Shown here: piece after piece, positions 24,608 through 33,238 of the stretch | Position numbering within the stretch: the stretch's first letter is position 1 | Layout of the letters: every line of letters begins with the position of its first letter | NCBI RefSeq assembly: GCF_033239625.1 | Contig: NZ_BTCK01000001.1 | Location: 248,001 to 312,000, forward strand | Length of the DNA: 64,000 nucleotides | Direction: 5' to 3' | Source: Paenibacillus_T sp033239625 | GTDB taxonomy: Bacteria > Bacillota > Bacilli > Paenibacillales > Paenibacillaceae | Program-made: the position numbers and the translations under genes | The notes under the pieces: model-generated | Database searches by the model: none | Told to the model about the DNA's origin: nothing | The model's input: the letters and a program-made list of their open reading frames with translations, nothing else

Positions 24608-25777
24608 TTAACGCCTCCCGAATTTGCGGAACAGGAAGAAGAGACCTCCTGCAACCGCAACGATGATGAGAATGCCGATCCAGCCCCACAGCGTCGACGA
24701 TTTCACCGCAACTCGGAAATCAGCGCTTGCCGTCTTCTCAGGTGATGATGCCGTCATGCCAACCACATAATCGCCCGCGAGCGCTTTCTTATCTGCTTTA
24801 ATTGTTGCTTGTACATGGGAGACTTCACCGGCATCAAGCGCATCCAACTTGGATGGGGAGAACGTCACTTCCCAACCGGAGGGCGTATCGGCTGATAAGC
24901 TGACATTTTTCATCTCGGAGGAGCCGGTATTCGTCACGGTCAGGTCGAGTTTGCGCTGCGCACCAGCGGTAACATCCGTACTGAGCAGGTCATTCGGCGT
25001 GCTTAGCTTCAGACCGTATGTACCCGTTATCGCCGCCTCGATCGTTGCATTCGCAGAGGTGCTGTTGTTCGATGCTGCGATGGGGATTTTGTACGTGCCG
25101 GCGGCAACGTTCTCAGGCGGTTTGACGCTGATCTGCACCGACTTCTCACCGTTTGGTTCCACTTCTACGCTTGTTACGTTCGTGCTGCCATCGACGAACG
25201 TAATGTCCCAACCCGGTTTCGTTTGAGCAGTTAGTGCATAGGTTTGTTTATCGGCAGTACGATTACGCAGCGTTGCGCTGTACGTGAAGGTTGAATCGGC
25301 ATGTCCTTGCATATTCGGTTGATCAAGAGAGAGGTCGGATCGGAAAGTGCCTTGTTCCGATACTTGAACCGTAATCGGAAGCACCTCTCCTCCAGCCTTC
25401 ACTTGGAAGTTGTAGGCGCCTTTGTTGACTTCAAGCGGCACATCGAGTGCAAGATTGATCGTTTCCGTCTCGCCGGCTTTCACAGCAATTCGGCTAACGT
25501 TGCGGCCGCCGGCAGTCAAATCGTATTTCCAATTGTTACCGACCTCTTGAAAACCGAGATCTACGGTTTCGGTTGAACTGCCATGATTGATTAGATCGAT
25601 CTGATAAGAAATCGAGTCTCCTGGCGGAGCGGACAATGACAGGTATGGCGTATACAACTCGACATTGGCAGCTGCATGAACAGGTACGGCTCCCCATGTG
25701 GAAGACATCACCCCCAATCCGATTGCGAATGTGGCGGCAATCCTTGTTAAGCTTGACTTGCGGCATGCTTGCAGCAT
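24608..25777 (-). CDS. NEW3 (NPCBM-associated) domain membrane protein
   Basis: A 389-residue exported protein: a signal peptide at residues 1-36 (ending VPVHAAA), three or so NEW3-like beta-sandwich domains with repeated patterns such as PGWDITF, PSGWEVTFSPSKLDALDAGE and PPENVAAGTYKIPI, then a C-terminal membrane anchor (LWGWIGILIIVAVAGGLFFLF) and a short Arg/Lys tail. It is the first gene of an operon with an ABC ATPase and permease and probably forms the extracellular part of the exporter complex. ATG 25777 follows GGGAGGG. Confidence 0.88.
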   Translation of the reverse strand: MLQACRKSSLTRIAATFAIGLGVMSSTWGAVPVHAAANVELYTPYLSLSAPPGDSISYQIDLINHGSSTETVDLGFQEVGNNWKYDLTAGGRNVSRIAVKAGETETINLALDVPLEVNKGAYNFQVKAGGEVLPITVQVSEQGTFRSDLSLDQPNMQGHADSTFTYSATLRNRTADKQTYALTAQTKPGWDITFVDGSTNVTSVEVEPNGEKSVQISVKPPENVAAGTYKIPIAASNNSTSANATIEAAITGTYGLKLSTPNDLLSTDVTAGAQRKLDLTVTNTGSSEMKNVSLSADTPSGWEVTFSPSKLDALDAGEVSHVQATIKADKKALAGDYVVGMTASSPEKTASADFRVAVKSSTLWGWIGILIIVAVAGGLFFLFRKFGRR

Positions 25778-25908
25778 GCAAATCCCTCCCGAATTGTAAT
25801 GGAATAGTGCTGCTCTTGCGCAGCGTTCATTGACGGTACGGTTCAGCAGACGATTTGGATTTACCCATGCGCAAAAATTTTTTTGTTTTCGAACGAATCG
25901 TTTTTTGG

Positions 25909-25920
25909 TACAACGTTGTA
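25909..25920. promoter_or_regulatory. 12-bp palindrome upstream of the sigma gene
   Basis: Perfect palindrome tacaacgttgta, 41 bases before the sigma-factor ATG, next to a very A/T-rich stretch (25875-25905). It lies in the divergent region shared with the NEW3/ABC operon. Regulator unknown. Confidence 0.4.
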
Positions 25921-25961
25921 TAGATCATATTGGAATCGGGATGGAAGGAAGGTGGATCGGC

Positions 25962-26555
25962 ATGAGCGGTCAGGATGATGACCTGTGCAAGGCATTACGC
26001 GCTATGTGCGAAGGTTCGACGGAAGCGTTCGACCTGATCTACTCGAAGTTTGCGCCGCTTGTCATGCAAATCGCTTCGCGAATGCTGGCAGATCGGATGG
26101 AGGCCGAGGATATATGTCATGACGTATTCCTTGAGGTGCTGCGCAGGGGTGCCAGTTACGATCCGAGCAGGGGCTCAATCACGGCATGGATTGCAGTCAT
26201 GACGAGAAGCCGATGTCTGGACCGGATGCGGACCCGCAATCGATGGCAGCATGCAGACGAAGCAATAGAGGCTCGAATCACCTCTTCAGACATGACAGAG
26301 GAGTTGGTCATCCACCGGCTTGAGCAACAGGAATTGCATGGCGCATTGGAGAAGCTGCCATCTGAACAAATGCAAGCGATTGTAAGCAGTTACTACAGCG
26401 AACAGACGCAGCGTCAAATGTCTGAGTCGTGGAATGTGCCGCTCGGAACGGTAAAATCTTGGGTCCGCTATGGACTGAACAATTTGCGCAAACAAATGGA
26501 AAAACGAGGCTGGGCGAGAGAGCCGGATCATGGTGCGAAGGAGGTACGACGATGA
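25962..26555 (+). CDS. RNA polymerase ECF-type sigma factor (SigK-like)
   Basis: A 197-residue sigma factor. Region 2 (about 20-85) includes YSKFAPLVMQIASRMLADRMEAEDICHDVFLEVL and ITAWIAVMTRSRCLDRMRTRNR; region 4 (about 125-175) includes LEKLPSEQMQAIVSSYYSEQTQRQMSESWNVPLGTVKSWVRYGLNNL with the helix-turn-helix. The ATG at 25962 is chosen for the AGGTGG six bases upstream; in-frame ATGs at 25941 and earlier are possible. Its stop overlaps the start of the anti-sigma gene (ATGA). It is divergent from the NEW3/ABC operon, which may be part of its regulon. Confidence 0.88.
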   Translation: MSGQDDDLCKALRAMCEGSTEAFDLIYSKFAPLVMQIASRMLADRMEAEDICHDVFLEVLRRGASYDPSRGSITAWIAVMTRSRCLDRMRTRNRWQHADEAIEARITSSDMTEELVIHRLEQQELHGALEKLPSEQMQAIVSSYYSEQTQRQMSESWNVPLGTVKSWVRYGLNNLRKQMEKRGWAREPDHGAKEVRR

Positions 26556-27331
26556 ATAACTTACATACGGAAGAGCATTCTTGCAAACGCATGTACCGGG
26601 AACAAGATTGGATCGATTGGATGCTTGGCTCCAAACAGCCAGAAGAGCATGATGCGATGCAGTTGCATTGGAATGCTTGTCACAAGTGCCGTGAGACCGT
26701 CGAACTGTGGGCTTCGCTCATGCAAGTGAATCCGTCGCCATCGGTGGCGCAATCGGAACGAACAATGCCATCGAACGAGGTATACAAACGTTTGCGCCGA
26801 CAGGTTCAAGCAAGAGGAATCCGGCATCGGCTGCGGAACAGCGTCTATACGAAGGGCAAATGGGCGGCAGGGATAGCTGCAGGCATTCTATTGCTGTTGT
26901 GCGTTTGGAGTATTATGCAGCTCGAGAGTCAACAGCCCGAAGACAAGCGAGCCCGGTTTGTCGCACATTACGAGCCCAATGCAATATCGTTTATGGACGA
27001 TCCGCGTACGGCCAGCTATGAGATTCATCCCTATAACAAACAGCTAGGCGAAGGATATCTTTGGTATAACGACAGTTCGTTAGAGATGTTAGTGCTGCTT
27101 GAAGGGCTGTTGTCCAGCGAAGGACAGGAGGTGCAGGCCTGGGCGGTAGACGAACAAGGTCATGCAAGTCTTGGTCTGTTGCAGCAGGATGAAGCGGATC
27201 GCGCGCATTTGTATCTGAAAGGCCAAGTGCTGGACCATGTTAAGCATATCGTTCTGACCGTCGAGCCCGTTGGCGGCAGCGAGCAGCCGACTTCACCGGA
27301 TGTGTTCGTGTTCCGAATGGATCATAAGTGA
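26552..27331 (+). CDS. Anti-sigma factor (RskA-like, ZAS N-terminus)
   Basis: A 259-residue single-pass membrane protein. The N-terminal cytoplasmic zinc-anti-sigma motif reads LHWNACHKCRE (HxxxCxxC) near residues 38-46; one membrane helix (WAAGIAAGILLLLCVWSIM) lies at about 108-126; the C-terminal part is an extracellular RskA-like domain (VQAWAVDEQGHASLGLLQ, LTVEPVGGSEQPTSPDVFVF). Start overlaps the sigma gene stop by four bases, so the pair is translationally coupled. It should hold the sigma factor inactive until an envelope signal triggers release. Confidence 0.87.
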   Translation: MNNLHTEEHSCKRMYREQDWIDWMLGSKQPEEHDAMQLHWNACHKCRETVELWASLMQVNPSPSVAQSERTMPSNEVYKRLRRQVQARGIRHRLRNSVYTKGKWAAGIAAGILLLLCVWSIMQLESQQPEDKRARFVAHYEPNAISFMDDPRTASYEIHPYNKQLGEGYLWYNDSSLEMLVLLEGLLSSEGQEVQAWAVDEQGHASLGLLQQDEADRAHLYLKGQVLDHVKHIVLTVEPVGGSEQPTSPDVFVFRMDHK

Positions 27332-27376
27332 ATAAAAGCATCATCTTGTCATGTACAATTGTAACAATTGGTTCAT

Positions 27377-27406
27377 TTGTCGAATGGACGCCTGAACTGC
27401 TATGAT
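27377..27406 (+). promoter_or_regulatory. Candidate hemY promoter
   Basis: TTGTCG (27377-27382), 18-base spacer, TATGAT (27401-27406), 35 bases before the GTG start. Confidence 0.45.
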
Positions 27407-27440
27407 AGTTTTAATTGAATTAGCATTCGAGGTGGTTGCA

Positions 27441-28862
27441 GTGAAGACAATCGTCATCGTTGGCGGCGGCATTACAGGGCTGTCCACAGCCTATTATTTG
27501 AATAAGCAATTGAAACAGGACGGAACAGCAGCACGGATCGTACTTGTCGAGGCGAGTGAACAGCTGGGCGGCAAAATAAGAACGGTGCATCGCGACGGTT
27601 ACATCATGGAGAGCGGGGCGGATTCGATCGTTGCTCGTAAGACGAACATGGCTCCGCTGCTCGAAGAGCTCGAGCTCCAGGGCGACATCGTCTACAACGA
27701 AACCGGCAAATCGTACCTATTCGCCGATGGAGAGCTGAAGCTGATTCCGCAGGACGCGATATTCGGCATCCCGATGTCCGTACAATCGCTGGCGACGAGC
27801 ACGCTCGTATCCGCGGAAGGCAAAGTCGAGGCGTTGAAAGACTTATATACACCGAATGAGCGCTTCACGAAGCAGGACTCGATTGGTCATTTTCTCGAGG
27901 CGTTTCTTGGCAAGGAGCTCGTAGAGAAGCAGATTGCGCCTGTGCTATCAGGCGTCTATTCCGGAGATTTATATGAGCTTACGCTGGCATCGACCATGCC
28001 TTACCTGCTTGATTACAAGAACGAGCATGGCAGCATCATTCAAGGGCTGGATGCGAACCGCGCCAAGTTCCAGAGCGGCGGAAACAAGAAGTTCTACTCG
28101 TTCCGAGACGGACTCTCCACGATCATTGATCGCATGGAGGAGCGTCTCGCCGGTGCTGTCGAGTTCCGCAAAAGCACGAAGGTGACAAGTATCGATCGGT
28201 TGTCCCCGGATTCCGAACAAGGACAATATCGCATTACGCTCTCGGATAGCAGTGAGACGATCGATGCGGACTATGTTGTGTTAAGTACATTAAGTGCAGC
28301 CGCACAATCGATGCTCCATAGCCAGAAGCTTAATGAGAGCTTCAACCAACTGCGCAACAGCTCGCTCATCAGCATTTATATCGCATTCGATGTTTCCGAT
28401 GATCATCTGCCGAAGGATGGCACTGGCTTCATCACGGCAGATGACAGCGAGCTTCGCTGCGACGCCTGCACATGGACTAGCCGCAAATGGGCACATACAT
28501 CGTCATCTAAACAGCTGCTAATGCGGCTGTTCTATAAGAGTTCCGGTTCCGTTTATGCCAAGCTGATCAATCAGCCTGAGGAGGAGCTGCTGCAAGTGGC
28601 GCGTCAGGATGTGATGCGCGCAACAGGAATTGAAGCAGAGCCGCTTCACTGGACGGTGACGAAGTGGGACAATACGATGCCGAATTATCATATTCGTCAT
28701 CCTCAGCTCGTCGCCGAGCTGGAGAAGGGAATGGAGGAACAGTATCCGGGCATACTGCTCGCCGGCTGCTCTTATTATGGAGTCGGCATTCCAGATTGCG
28801 TAGCCAATGGGGAACAGACCGCACAGCGAATCGCAGCGCGAATGGCGCAGCCGATTCACTGA
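27441..28862 (+). CDS. hemY: Protoporphyrinogen/coproporphyrinogen III oxidase
   Basis: A 473-residue FAD flavoenzyme of haem synthesis. In Gram-positives HemY (CgoX) oxidises coproporphyrinogen III to coproporphyrin III. Dinucleotide-binding VGGGITGLSTAYYL is at residues 6-19, followed by EASEQLGGKIRTVHRDGYIMESGADSI, and a C-terminal FAD-binding GCSYYGVGIPDCVANGEQTAQRI. Length matches the family. The GTG at 27441 has GAGGTGG six bases upstream. No other hem gene is adjacent; it appears to be a single-gene unit. Confidence 0.92.
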   Translation: MKTIVIVGGGITGLSTAYYLNKQLKQDGTAARIVLVEASEQLGGKIRTVHRDGYIMESGADSIVARKTNMAPLLEELELQGDIVYNETGKSYLFADGELKLIPQDAIFGIPMSVQSLATSTLVSAEGKVEALKDLYTPNERFTKQDSIGHFLEAFLGKELVEKQIAPVLSGVYSGDLYELTLASTMPYLLDYKNEHGSIIQGLDANRAKFQSGGNKKFYSFRDGLSTIIDRMEERLAGAVEFRKSTKVTSIDRLSPDSEQGQYRITLSDSSETIDADYVVLSTLSAAAQSMLHSQKLNESFNQLRNSSLISIYIAFDVSDDHLPKDGTGFITADDSELRCDACTWTSRKWAHTSSSKQLLMRLFYKSSGSVYAKLINQPEEELLQVARQDVMRATGIEAEPLHWTVTKWDNTMPNYHIRHPQLVAELEKGMEEQYPGILLAGCSYYGVGIPDCVANGEQTAQRIAARMAQPIH

Positions 28863-28890
28863 TGCGAGCTAACGTTGACGAAAGGATAGC

Positions 28891-28920
28891 TTGTCCATCG
28901 TTAGCAACTTTCGTTATAAT
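28891..28920 (+). promoter_or_regulatory. Candidate yebC promoter
   Basis: TTGTCC (28891-28896), 18-base spacer, perfect TATAAT (28915-28920). Just upstream, a 7-bp inverted repeat gctaacg / cgttagc (28868-28874, 28899-28905) may be a weak hemY terminator. Confidence 0.5.
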
Positions 28921-29052
28921 ACAAGGTGAAACGACTATCGCCTTGGAACGGCGAAGCAGGTTTCATTCCGGAGAAATATAAGCCTACATATAGTCATGAA
29001 ACTTATAAAGTCTTATATTTGATTCAAGAACATTGAAGAAAGTGGGATCAGC

Positions 29053-29769
29053 ATGGGTCGTAAGTGGAATAATATCAAAGAGAAGAAAGCAAAATCAGAC
29101 GCTAATACAAGCCGAATTTATGCAAAGTTCGGTCTCGAAATTTATGTAGCTGCGAAGAAGGGCGAACCAAACCCTGAATCGAACGGCGCGCTGAAGGTCG
29201 TTCTGGAGCGTGCGAAGACGTATAACGTACCTCGTGCCATTATCGACCGTGCTATTGAGAAAGCCAAAGGCAGCTCGGACGAGCTTTACGAAGAGCTTCG
29301 TTATGAAGGCTTCGGTCCTTCCGGCTCGATGATCATCGTTGACGCGCTGACGAACAACGTGAACCGTACAGCGCCAGCAGTCCGCGCTGCATTCAATAAG
29401 AGCGGCGGCAACATGGGCGTAAGCGGCTCTGTCGCTTACATGTTCGATCAGACGGCAGTTATCGGCGTTGAAGGCAAATCGCTCGATGAAGTAATGGAGA
29501 TTATGATTGAAGCAGACGTTGATGTGCGCGATGTCGTTGAAGAAGATGAGACGATCATGGTCTATGCAGAACCAGATCAATTCAACGCCGTACAGGAAGC
29601 GCTGAAGGCTGCGGGGATCTCTGAGTTCGTCGTAGCTGAGATTACGATGTTGGCACAGAACGATGTCGATCTTCCGGAAGAATCGATTCCTGCGTTCGAG
29701 AAGCTGATCAATGCGCTCGAAGACCTCGAAGATGTTCAACAGGTTTATCACAACGTCAACTGGGAATAA
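29053..29769 (+). CDS. yebC: YebC/PmpR (TACO1) family protein, YeeI type
   Basis: A 238-residue protein beginning MGRKWNNIKEKKAKSDANTSRIYAKFGLEI, as in the Bacillus YeeI subgroup. The three-domain layout with YEELRYEGFGPSGSMIIVDALTNNVNRTAPAVRAAFNKSGGNMG in the middle is well conserved. The family was described as DNA-binding regulators and more recently as ribosome-associated factors that help translate proline-rich stretches; which applies here is not decidable. ATG start with GTGGGATC ahead, own promoter and own terminator. Confidence 0.92.
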   Translation: MGRKWNNIKEKKAKSDANTSRIYAKFGLEIYVAAKKGEPNPESNGALKVVLERAKTYNVPRAIIDRAIEKAKGSSDELYEELRYEGFGPSGSMIIVDALTNNVNRTAPAVRAAFNKSGGNMGVSGSVAYMFDQTAVIGVEGKSLDEVMEIMIEADVDVRDVVEEDETIMVYAEPDQFNAVQEALKAAGISEFVVAEITMLAQNDVDLPEESIPAFEKLINALEDLEDVQQVYHNVNWE

Positions 29770-29780
29770 TCGATGCGAAC

Positions 29781-29813
29781 GAACGGCCGCCTGCTTATAG
29801 GCGGTCGTTTTCT
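29781..29813 (+). terminator. Terminator of yebC
   Basis: A 10-bp stem acggccgcct / aggcggtcgt with loop gcttat is followed by a short T run. Confidence 0.85.
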
Positions 29814-29991
29814 GTTCCTGCTAAGCAGGTCATATGATTTGCGAAATCCGAATAGAATCGAAATTTAGGCTGCATTTTATCGCGTTAAAGAAAAAACGGG
29901 CTCATCCAACTCGTATCGTGTATAATATACTAAATAAATAATAGGATCATAGTTTGATATACGCGCGATTATGGGGTAAGGATGTGAAGAG

Positions 29992-30933
29992 ATGCTGAAG
30001 GATATGATATTGAACAAGCAATCCGGCATTTTGACGTATGGCATGACACCGCCGAAAGAAGACAATCAGGCGGAGAAGATTGCGGAGATTGCACAGAAGC
30101 AGATCGAACGACTGAAAGGTCTTGATATAGACGCATTGATTCTGTATGACGTGCAGGAGGAAGCGGATCGTATCGATCAAGAGCGTCCGTTCCCGTACAC
30201 GACAATGCTTGATCCGGAGCTGTACAGCAAACAATACCTTCATACGCTGGAGGTTCCTAAGATTATTTACCGCTGCGTCGGCAAATATTCAGAGAATGAA
30301 CTAACGCAATGGGTGCAGAAGGATGCAGACCAGCAGCGTTATACGGTATACGTCGGCGCATCGTCCAGCCAGCAAGCGGTGAAGCTGGAGCTTGCCGATG
30401 CCTACCGGATCAGCAAGCAGCATAACGAGAATTTGTCGTTCGGCGGCGTTATTATTCCAGAACGCCATATGGTGAAGAATGACGAGCATATACGCGTGGT
30501 GAACAAGGTCAAGCAGGGGTGTGACTACTTCATCTCGCAGGCGACCTACAATGTCGAAGCTTCGAAAAACTTCTTGTCCGATTACTATCATCACTGCACG
30601 GAGAACGAGCTTGAGATGGTGCCGATTCTGTTCAACCTCGCACCATGCGGTTCGACGAAGACGTTGGAGTTCATGAAGTGGCTCGGCATCAGCATTCCGC
30701 GCTGGCTCGAGAATGAATTGAAGTACTCTTCCGATGTATTGGACAAATCGATTCAATTGACGACGAAGATCTTCGAAGAATTGTTCGAATTCGGTCTGGA
30801 GAAGGGCATTCCGATCGGCTGCAGCGTCGAGAGCGTATCGACTCGCAAGGTTGAGATTGAAGCTTCCATTCAGATGGTCCGCGATATTAAAGTGATGCTG
30901 GATCGCAAACGGCTGGTCGACGTATCACGTTAA
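29992..30933 (+). CDS. Methylenetetrahydrofolate reductase-like TIM-barrel protein
   Basis: A 313-residue protein with features of the MTHFR/FAD-linked reductase barrel: an N-terminal ILTYGMTPPKED, LDIDALILYDVQEEADR, a strand-turn RYTVYVGASSSQQAVKL, LSFGGVIIPERHM, and GCDYFISQATYNVEASKNFLSDY where flavin- and folate-binding loops should lie. It lacks an obvious match to the standard MetF N-terminus, and no methionine-synthesis genes flank it. The assignment is by fold pattern only, so a divergent reductase of another substrate is possible. SD TAAGGATG precedes the ATG; TATAAT at 29921-29926 may be its -10. Confidence 0.6.
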   Translation: MLKDMILNKQSGILTYGMTPPKEDNQAEKIAEIAQKQIERLKGLDIDALILYDVQEEADRIDQERPFPYTTMLDPELYSKQYLHTLEVPKIIYRCVGKYSENELTQWVQKDADQQRYTVYVGASSSQQAVKLELADAYRISKQHNENLSFGGVIIPERHMVKNDEHIRVVNKVKQGCDYFISQATYNVEASKNFLSDYYHHCTENELEMVPILFNLAPCGSTKTLEFMKWLGISIPRWLENELKYSSDVLDKSIQLTTKIFEELFEFGLEKGIPIGCSVESVSTRKVEIEASIQMVRDIKVMLDRKRLVDVSR

Positions 30934-30950
30934 GTTATCGCACATGAATA

Positions 30951-30982
30951 AGCTGTCGAGCTCTGGGCTCGGCAGTTTTTTT
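30951..30982 (+). terminator. Terminator after the MTHFR-like gene
   Basis: A 9-bp stem ctgtcgagc / gctcggcag with one G-T pair, loop tctgg, followed by seven T. Confidence 0.9.
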
Positions 30983-31156
30983 GTTTGTCCGAGAAGTGAT
31001 ATTCAAGTGTTCTTCAAGCGTCCAGCTTCGGAATACGTAACGGTATCGTACGATTGGACAGACTATACTGAAGTATAGCTGCTACCCTCCACATCCCCTA
31101 ATGAACATAATTTCAGTTCTTACAATCGTCAGCTTTCTATTCTAGAATAAGAGTGT

Positions 31157-31185
31157 TTGACAGAGTGTTTGACGATTCACATTAT
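31157..31185 (+). promoter_or_regulatory. SigA promoter of the aldo/keto reductase-epimerase unit
   Basis: Perfect TTGACA (31157-31162), 17-base spacer, CATTAT (31180-31185). A direct repeat of the 11-mer agtgtttgac (31152-31161 and 31165-31174) covers the -35 and spacer and may bind a regulator. Confidence 0.7.
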
Positions 31186-31208
31186 CGTTCTATGGGAGGA
31201 ATACGACA

Positions 31209-32147
31209 ATGAACTATCGGAGATTAGGCGGCACAGGACTGAAGGTTAGCGAAATCAGCTTGGGCAGCTGGCTTACATATGGCGGTTATGTAGAACGTGA
31301 GAATGCAGTGAATGCGATTAAGACGGCTTACGAGCTGGGCATTAACTTTTTTGATACAGCCAATGTTTATGAACGTGGCGAAGCGGAGACGGTAGTAGGC
31401 GAAGTGCTTCGCCAATATCCACGCGAATCTTATGTGTTGGCAACGAAAGTGTTCGGCCAGATGGGCGACGGACCGAATGACCGCGGACTCTCGCGCAAAC
31501 ATATTACGGAGCAGGCGAATGCGAGCTTGCAGCGGCTTGGCCTCGATTACATCGACGTGTATTACTGCCACCGTTATGACAAAGAAACGCCGCTGGAAGA
31601 GACGCTGCGCGCGCTCGACGATCTCGTTCGTCAAGGCAAAGTGCTTTATGTCGGCGTCAGCGAATGGCAGGCGTCCCAGATGGCAGAAGCGGTCGGTATC
31701 GCAGATCGCAAGCTGATGGATCGTATCGTCGTCAATCAGCCAATCTACAATATGTTCGAGCGTTATATCGAGAAGGAAGTCATTCCGCTCGGCGAACGTG
31801 CCGGAATTGGACAAGTCGTCTTCTCGCCGCTTGCGCAAGGTCTGTTGACGGGCAAATACAGCTCCGCGTCGGATATTCCGGCAGACAGCCGTGCTGCACG
31901 ACTGGATTGGGTTCGCAAAGGAATTTCGGAAGAGAAGATTGCCAAGGTTCGTCAGCTTGAAGGCGTAGCGGCAGAACTTGAAATTTCGGTCGGCAACCTG
32001 GCGCTTGCATGGATCCTTCGTCAGAACAATGTAGCCAGCGCACTGGTCGGCGCAAGCCGCCCCGAGCAAGTGACGGAGAACGCGAAGGCATCGGGCATTG
32101 TTCTTAGCGAAGACGTATTGACTCTGATTGAAGAGATTCTCGCATAA
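31209..32147 (+). CDS. Aldo/keto reductase (Kv-beta/YghZ-like)
   Basis: A 312-residue NADPH oxidoreductase. Catalytic tetrad: D49 (INFFDTA), Y54 (NVYERGEAE), K80 (LATKVFG), H121 (YYCHRYD). The C-terminal segment ALVGASRPEQVTENAKASGI binds the cofactor phosphate. The GQMGDGPNDRGLSRKHI stretch and length place it in the AKR6-like group with potassium-channel beta subunits and YghZ-type methylglyoxal reductases. ATG after GGGAGGAATACGACA. The epimerase gene follows after 41 bases, so these are probably one transcript. Confidence 0.9.
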   Translation: MNYRRLGGTGLKVSEISLGSWLTYGGYVERENAVNAIKTAYELGINFFDTANVYERGEAETVVGEVLRQYPRESYVLATKVFGQMGDGPNDRGLSRKHITEQANASLQRLGLDYIDVYYCHRYDKETPLEETLRALDDLVRQGKVLYVGVSEWQASQMAEAVGIADRKLMDRIVVNQPIYNMFERYIEKEVIPLGERAGIGQVVFSPLAQGLLTGKYSSASDIPADSRAARLDWVRKGISEEKIAKVRQLEGVAAELEISVGNLALAWILRQNNVASALVGASRPEQVTENAKASGIVLSEDVLTLIEEILA

Positions 32148-32188
32148 TAACACGATAGACAGCACGAATGGACAAAGGAGAGAGCAGC

Positions 32189-33040
32189 ATGGCGAAGAAA
32201 GTCGTTGTAACGGGCGGGAGCGGAATGCTTGGACGCTGGGTTGTCCGGCATTTTGTAGAGCAGGGATATGAGGTGCTGAACGTAGATACGCGTCTTCCTG
32301 ATGAAGAACTGTGTCCGACGCTAATTGTGGATCTACAGGATCTAGGACAAACGTATGGCGCGCTCGCAGGAGCGGATGCGGTCGTGCACATGGCGGCGAT
32401 TCCAAGAGCAGGCATGGTGCCTCCGGAAGTAACATTCCGCAACAATGTCATGTCGACATACAATGTATTGGAAGCTGCCGCTGGTCTTGGCATTCGCAAG
32501 GCGGTCATCGCGTCGAGCGAATCCTCCTATGGGATCTGCTTTGCTGTGAATCCGCTTGGTCCAACTTACGTACCAATGGATGAATCGCATCCGCAGCTGC
32601 CGGAAGACAGCTACGGATTGTCGAAGGTTGTGAATGAAGCTACTGCGGACATGTTCAACCGCCGGACAGGCATGCAAGTCGTATCGCTGCGGCTTGGCAA
32701 CGTCATTCCGCCGGAATGGTATGAGCGATTCCCTTCGTTCATCGATAAGCCGGAGGAGCGTGATCGGATTCTGTGGAGCTACATCGACACGCGCGATGCG
32801 GCAGAGGCATGCCGACTTGCAATCGAGACAGATGGTCTTGGCTCCGTTGCGATCAATCTGGCATCGGATGAGACGAGCATGAACGTGAAGAGCCGCGATC
32901 TGATGGCTGCACGATATCCGGAAGTCACCGATTTCCGCGCACCGCTCGAGGGATTCGAGACGCTGTTGAACAACAGCTTGGCGAAGCAGCTGCTTGGCTG
33001 GGAGCCGAAGTACAGATGGCGGGAACAGCTGAACCAATAG
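32189..33040 (+). CDS. NAD-dependent epimerase/dehydratase
   Basis: A 283-residue extended short-chain dehydrogenase. Rossmann motif TGGSGMLGRW is at residues 8-17, the catalytic YGLSK (Tyr and Lys) near 137-141, and the upstream SSESSYG holds the Ser. It resembles UDP-glucose 4-epimerase-like proteins but is shorter than GalE, as for many sugar or uronate dehydrogenases. AAAGGAG precedes the ATG at 32189; an earlier ATG at 32168 precedes that SD. Downstream of the reductase gene in the same transcript; a joint role in carbonyl or sugar-acid metabolism is inferred. Confidence 0.85.
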   Translation: MAKKVVVTGGSGMLGRWVVRHFVEQGYEVLNVDTRLPDEELCPTLIVDLQDLGQTYGALAGADAVVHMAAIPRAGMVPPEVTFRNNVMSTYNVLEAAAGLGIRKAVIASSESSYGICFAVNPLGPTYVPMDESHPQLPEDSYGLSKVVNEATADMFNRRTGMQVVSLRLGNVIPPEWYERFPSFIDKPEERDRILWSYIDTRDAAEACRLAIETDGLGSVAINLASDETSMNVKSRDLMAARYPEVTDFRAPLEGFETLLNNSLAKQLLGWEPKYRWREQLNQ

Positions 33041-33084
33041 AGAACGCGATAGCGTCATTTTAGGAAAAAGGTTAGAGATATAGG

Positions 33085-33122
33085 AGACTGCTTCATTCAC
33101 TTTAAGTGATGGGCAGTCTTTT
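33085..33122 (+). terminator. Terminator after the epimerase gene
   Basis: Stem agactgc / gcagtct with an inner cact / agtg pairing, followed by four T. Confidence 0.75.
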
Positions 33123-33238
33123 CGTTTATTAGGAAGACAACTAAGCAACGAAGGCGATGGCATTAGCGTTGGCGGTGCAAGATGCAACCTTATTATTCTA
33201 GCATTCGTCTACTTGAGCAGATAAACGAAGGAGAGGGA

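Noticed and set aside
31224..32435. Minus-strand reading frame of 403 codons across the aldo/keto reductase and epimerase
   Set aside because: Antisense to two well-supported genes, Cys/Arg-rich composition typical of a shadow, and no SD.
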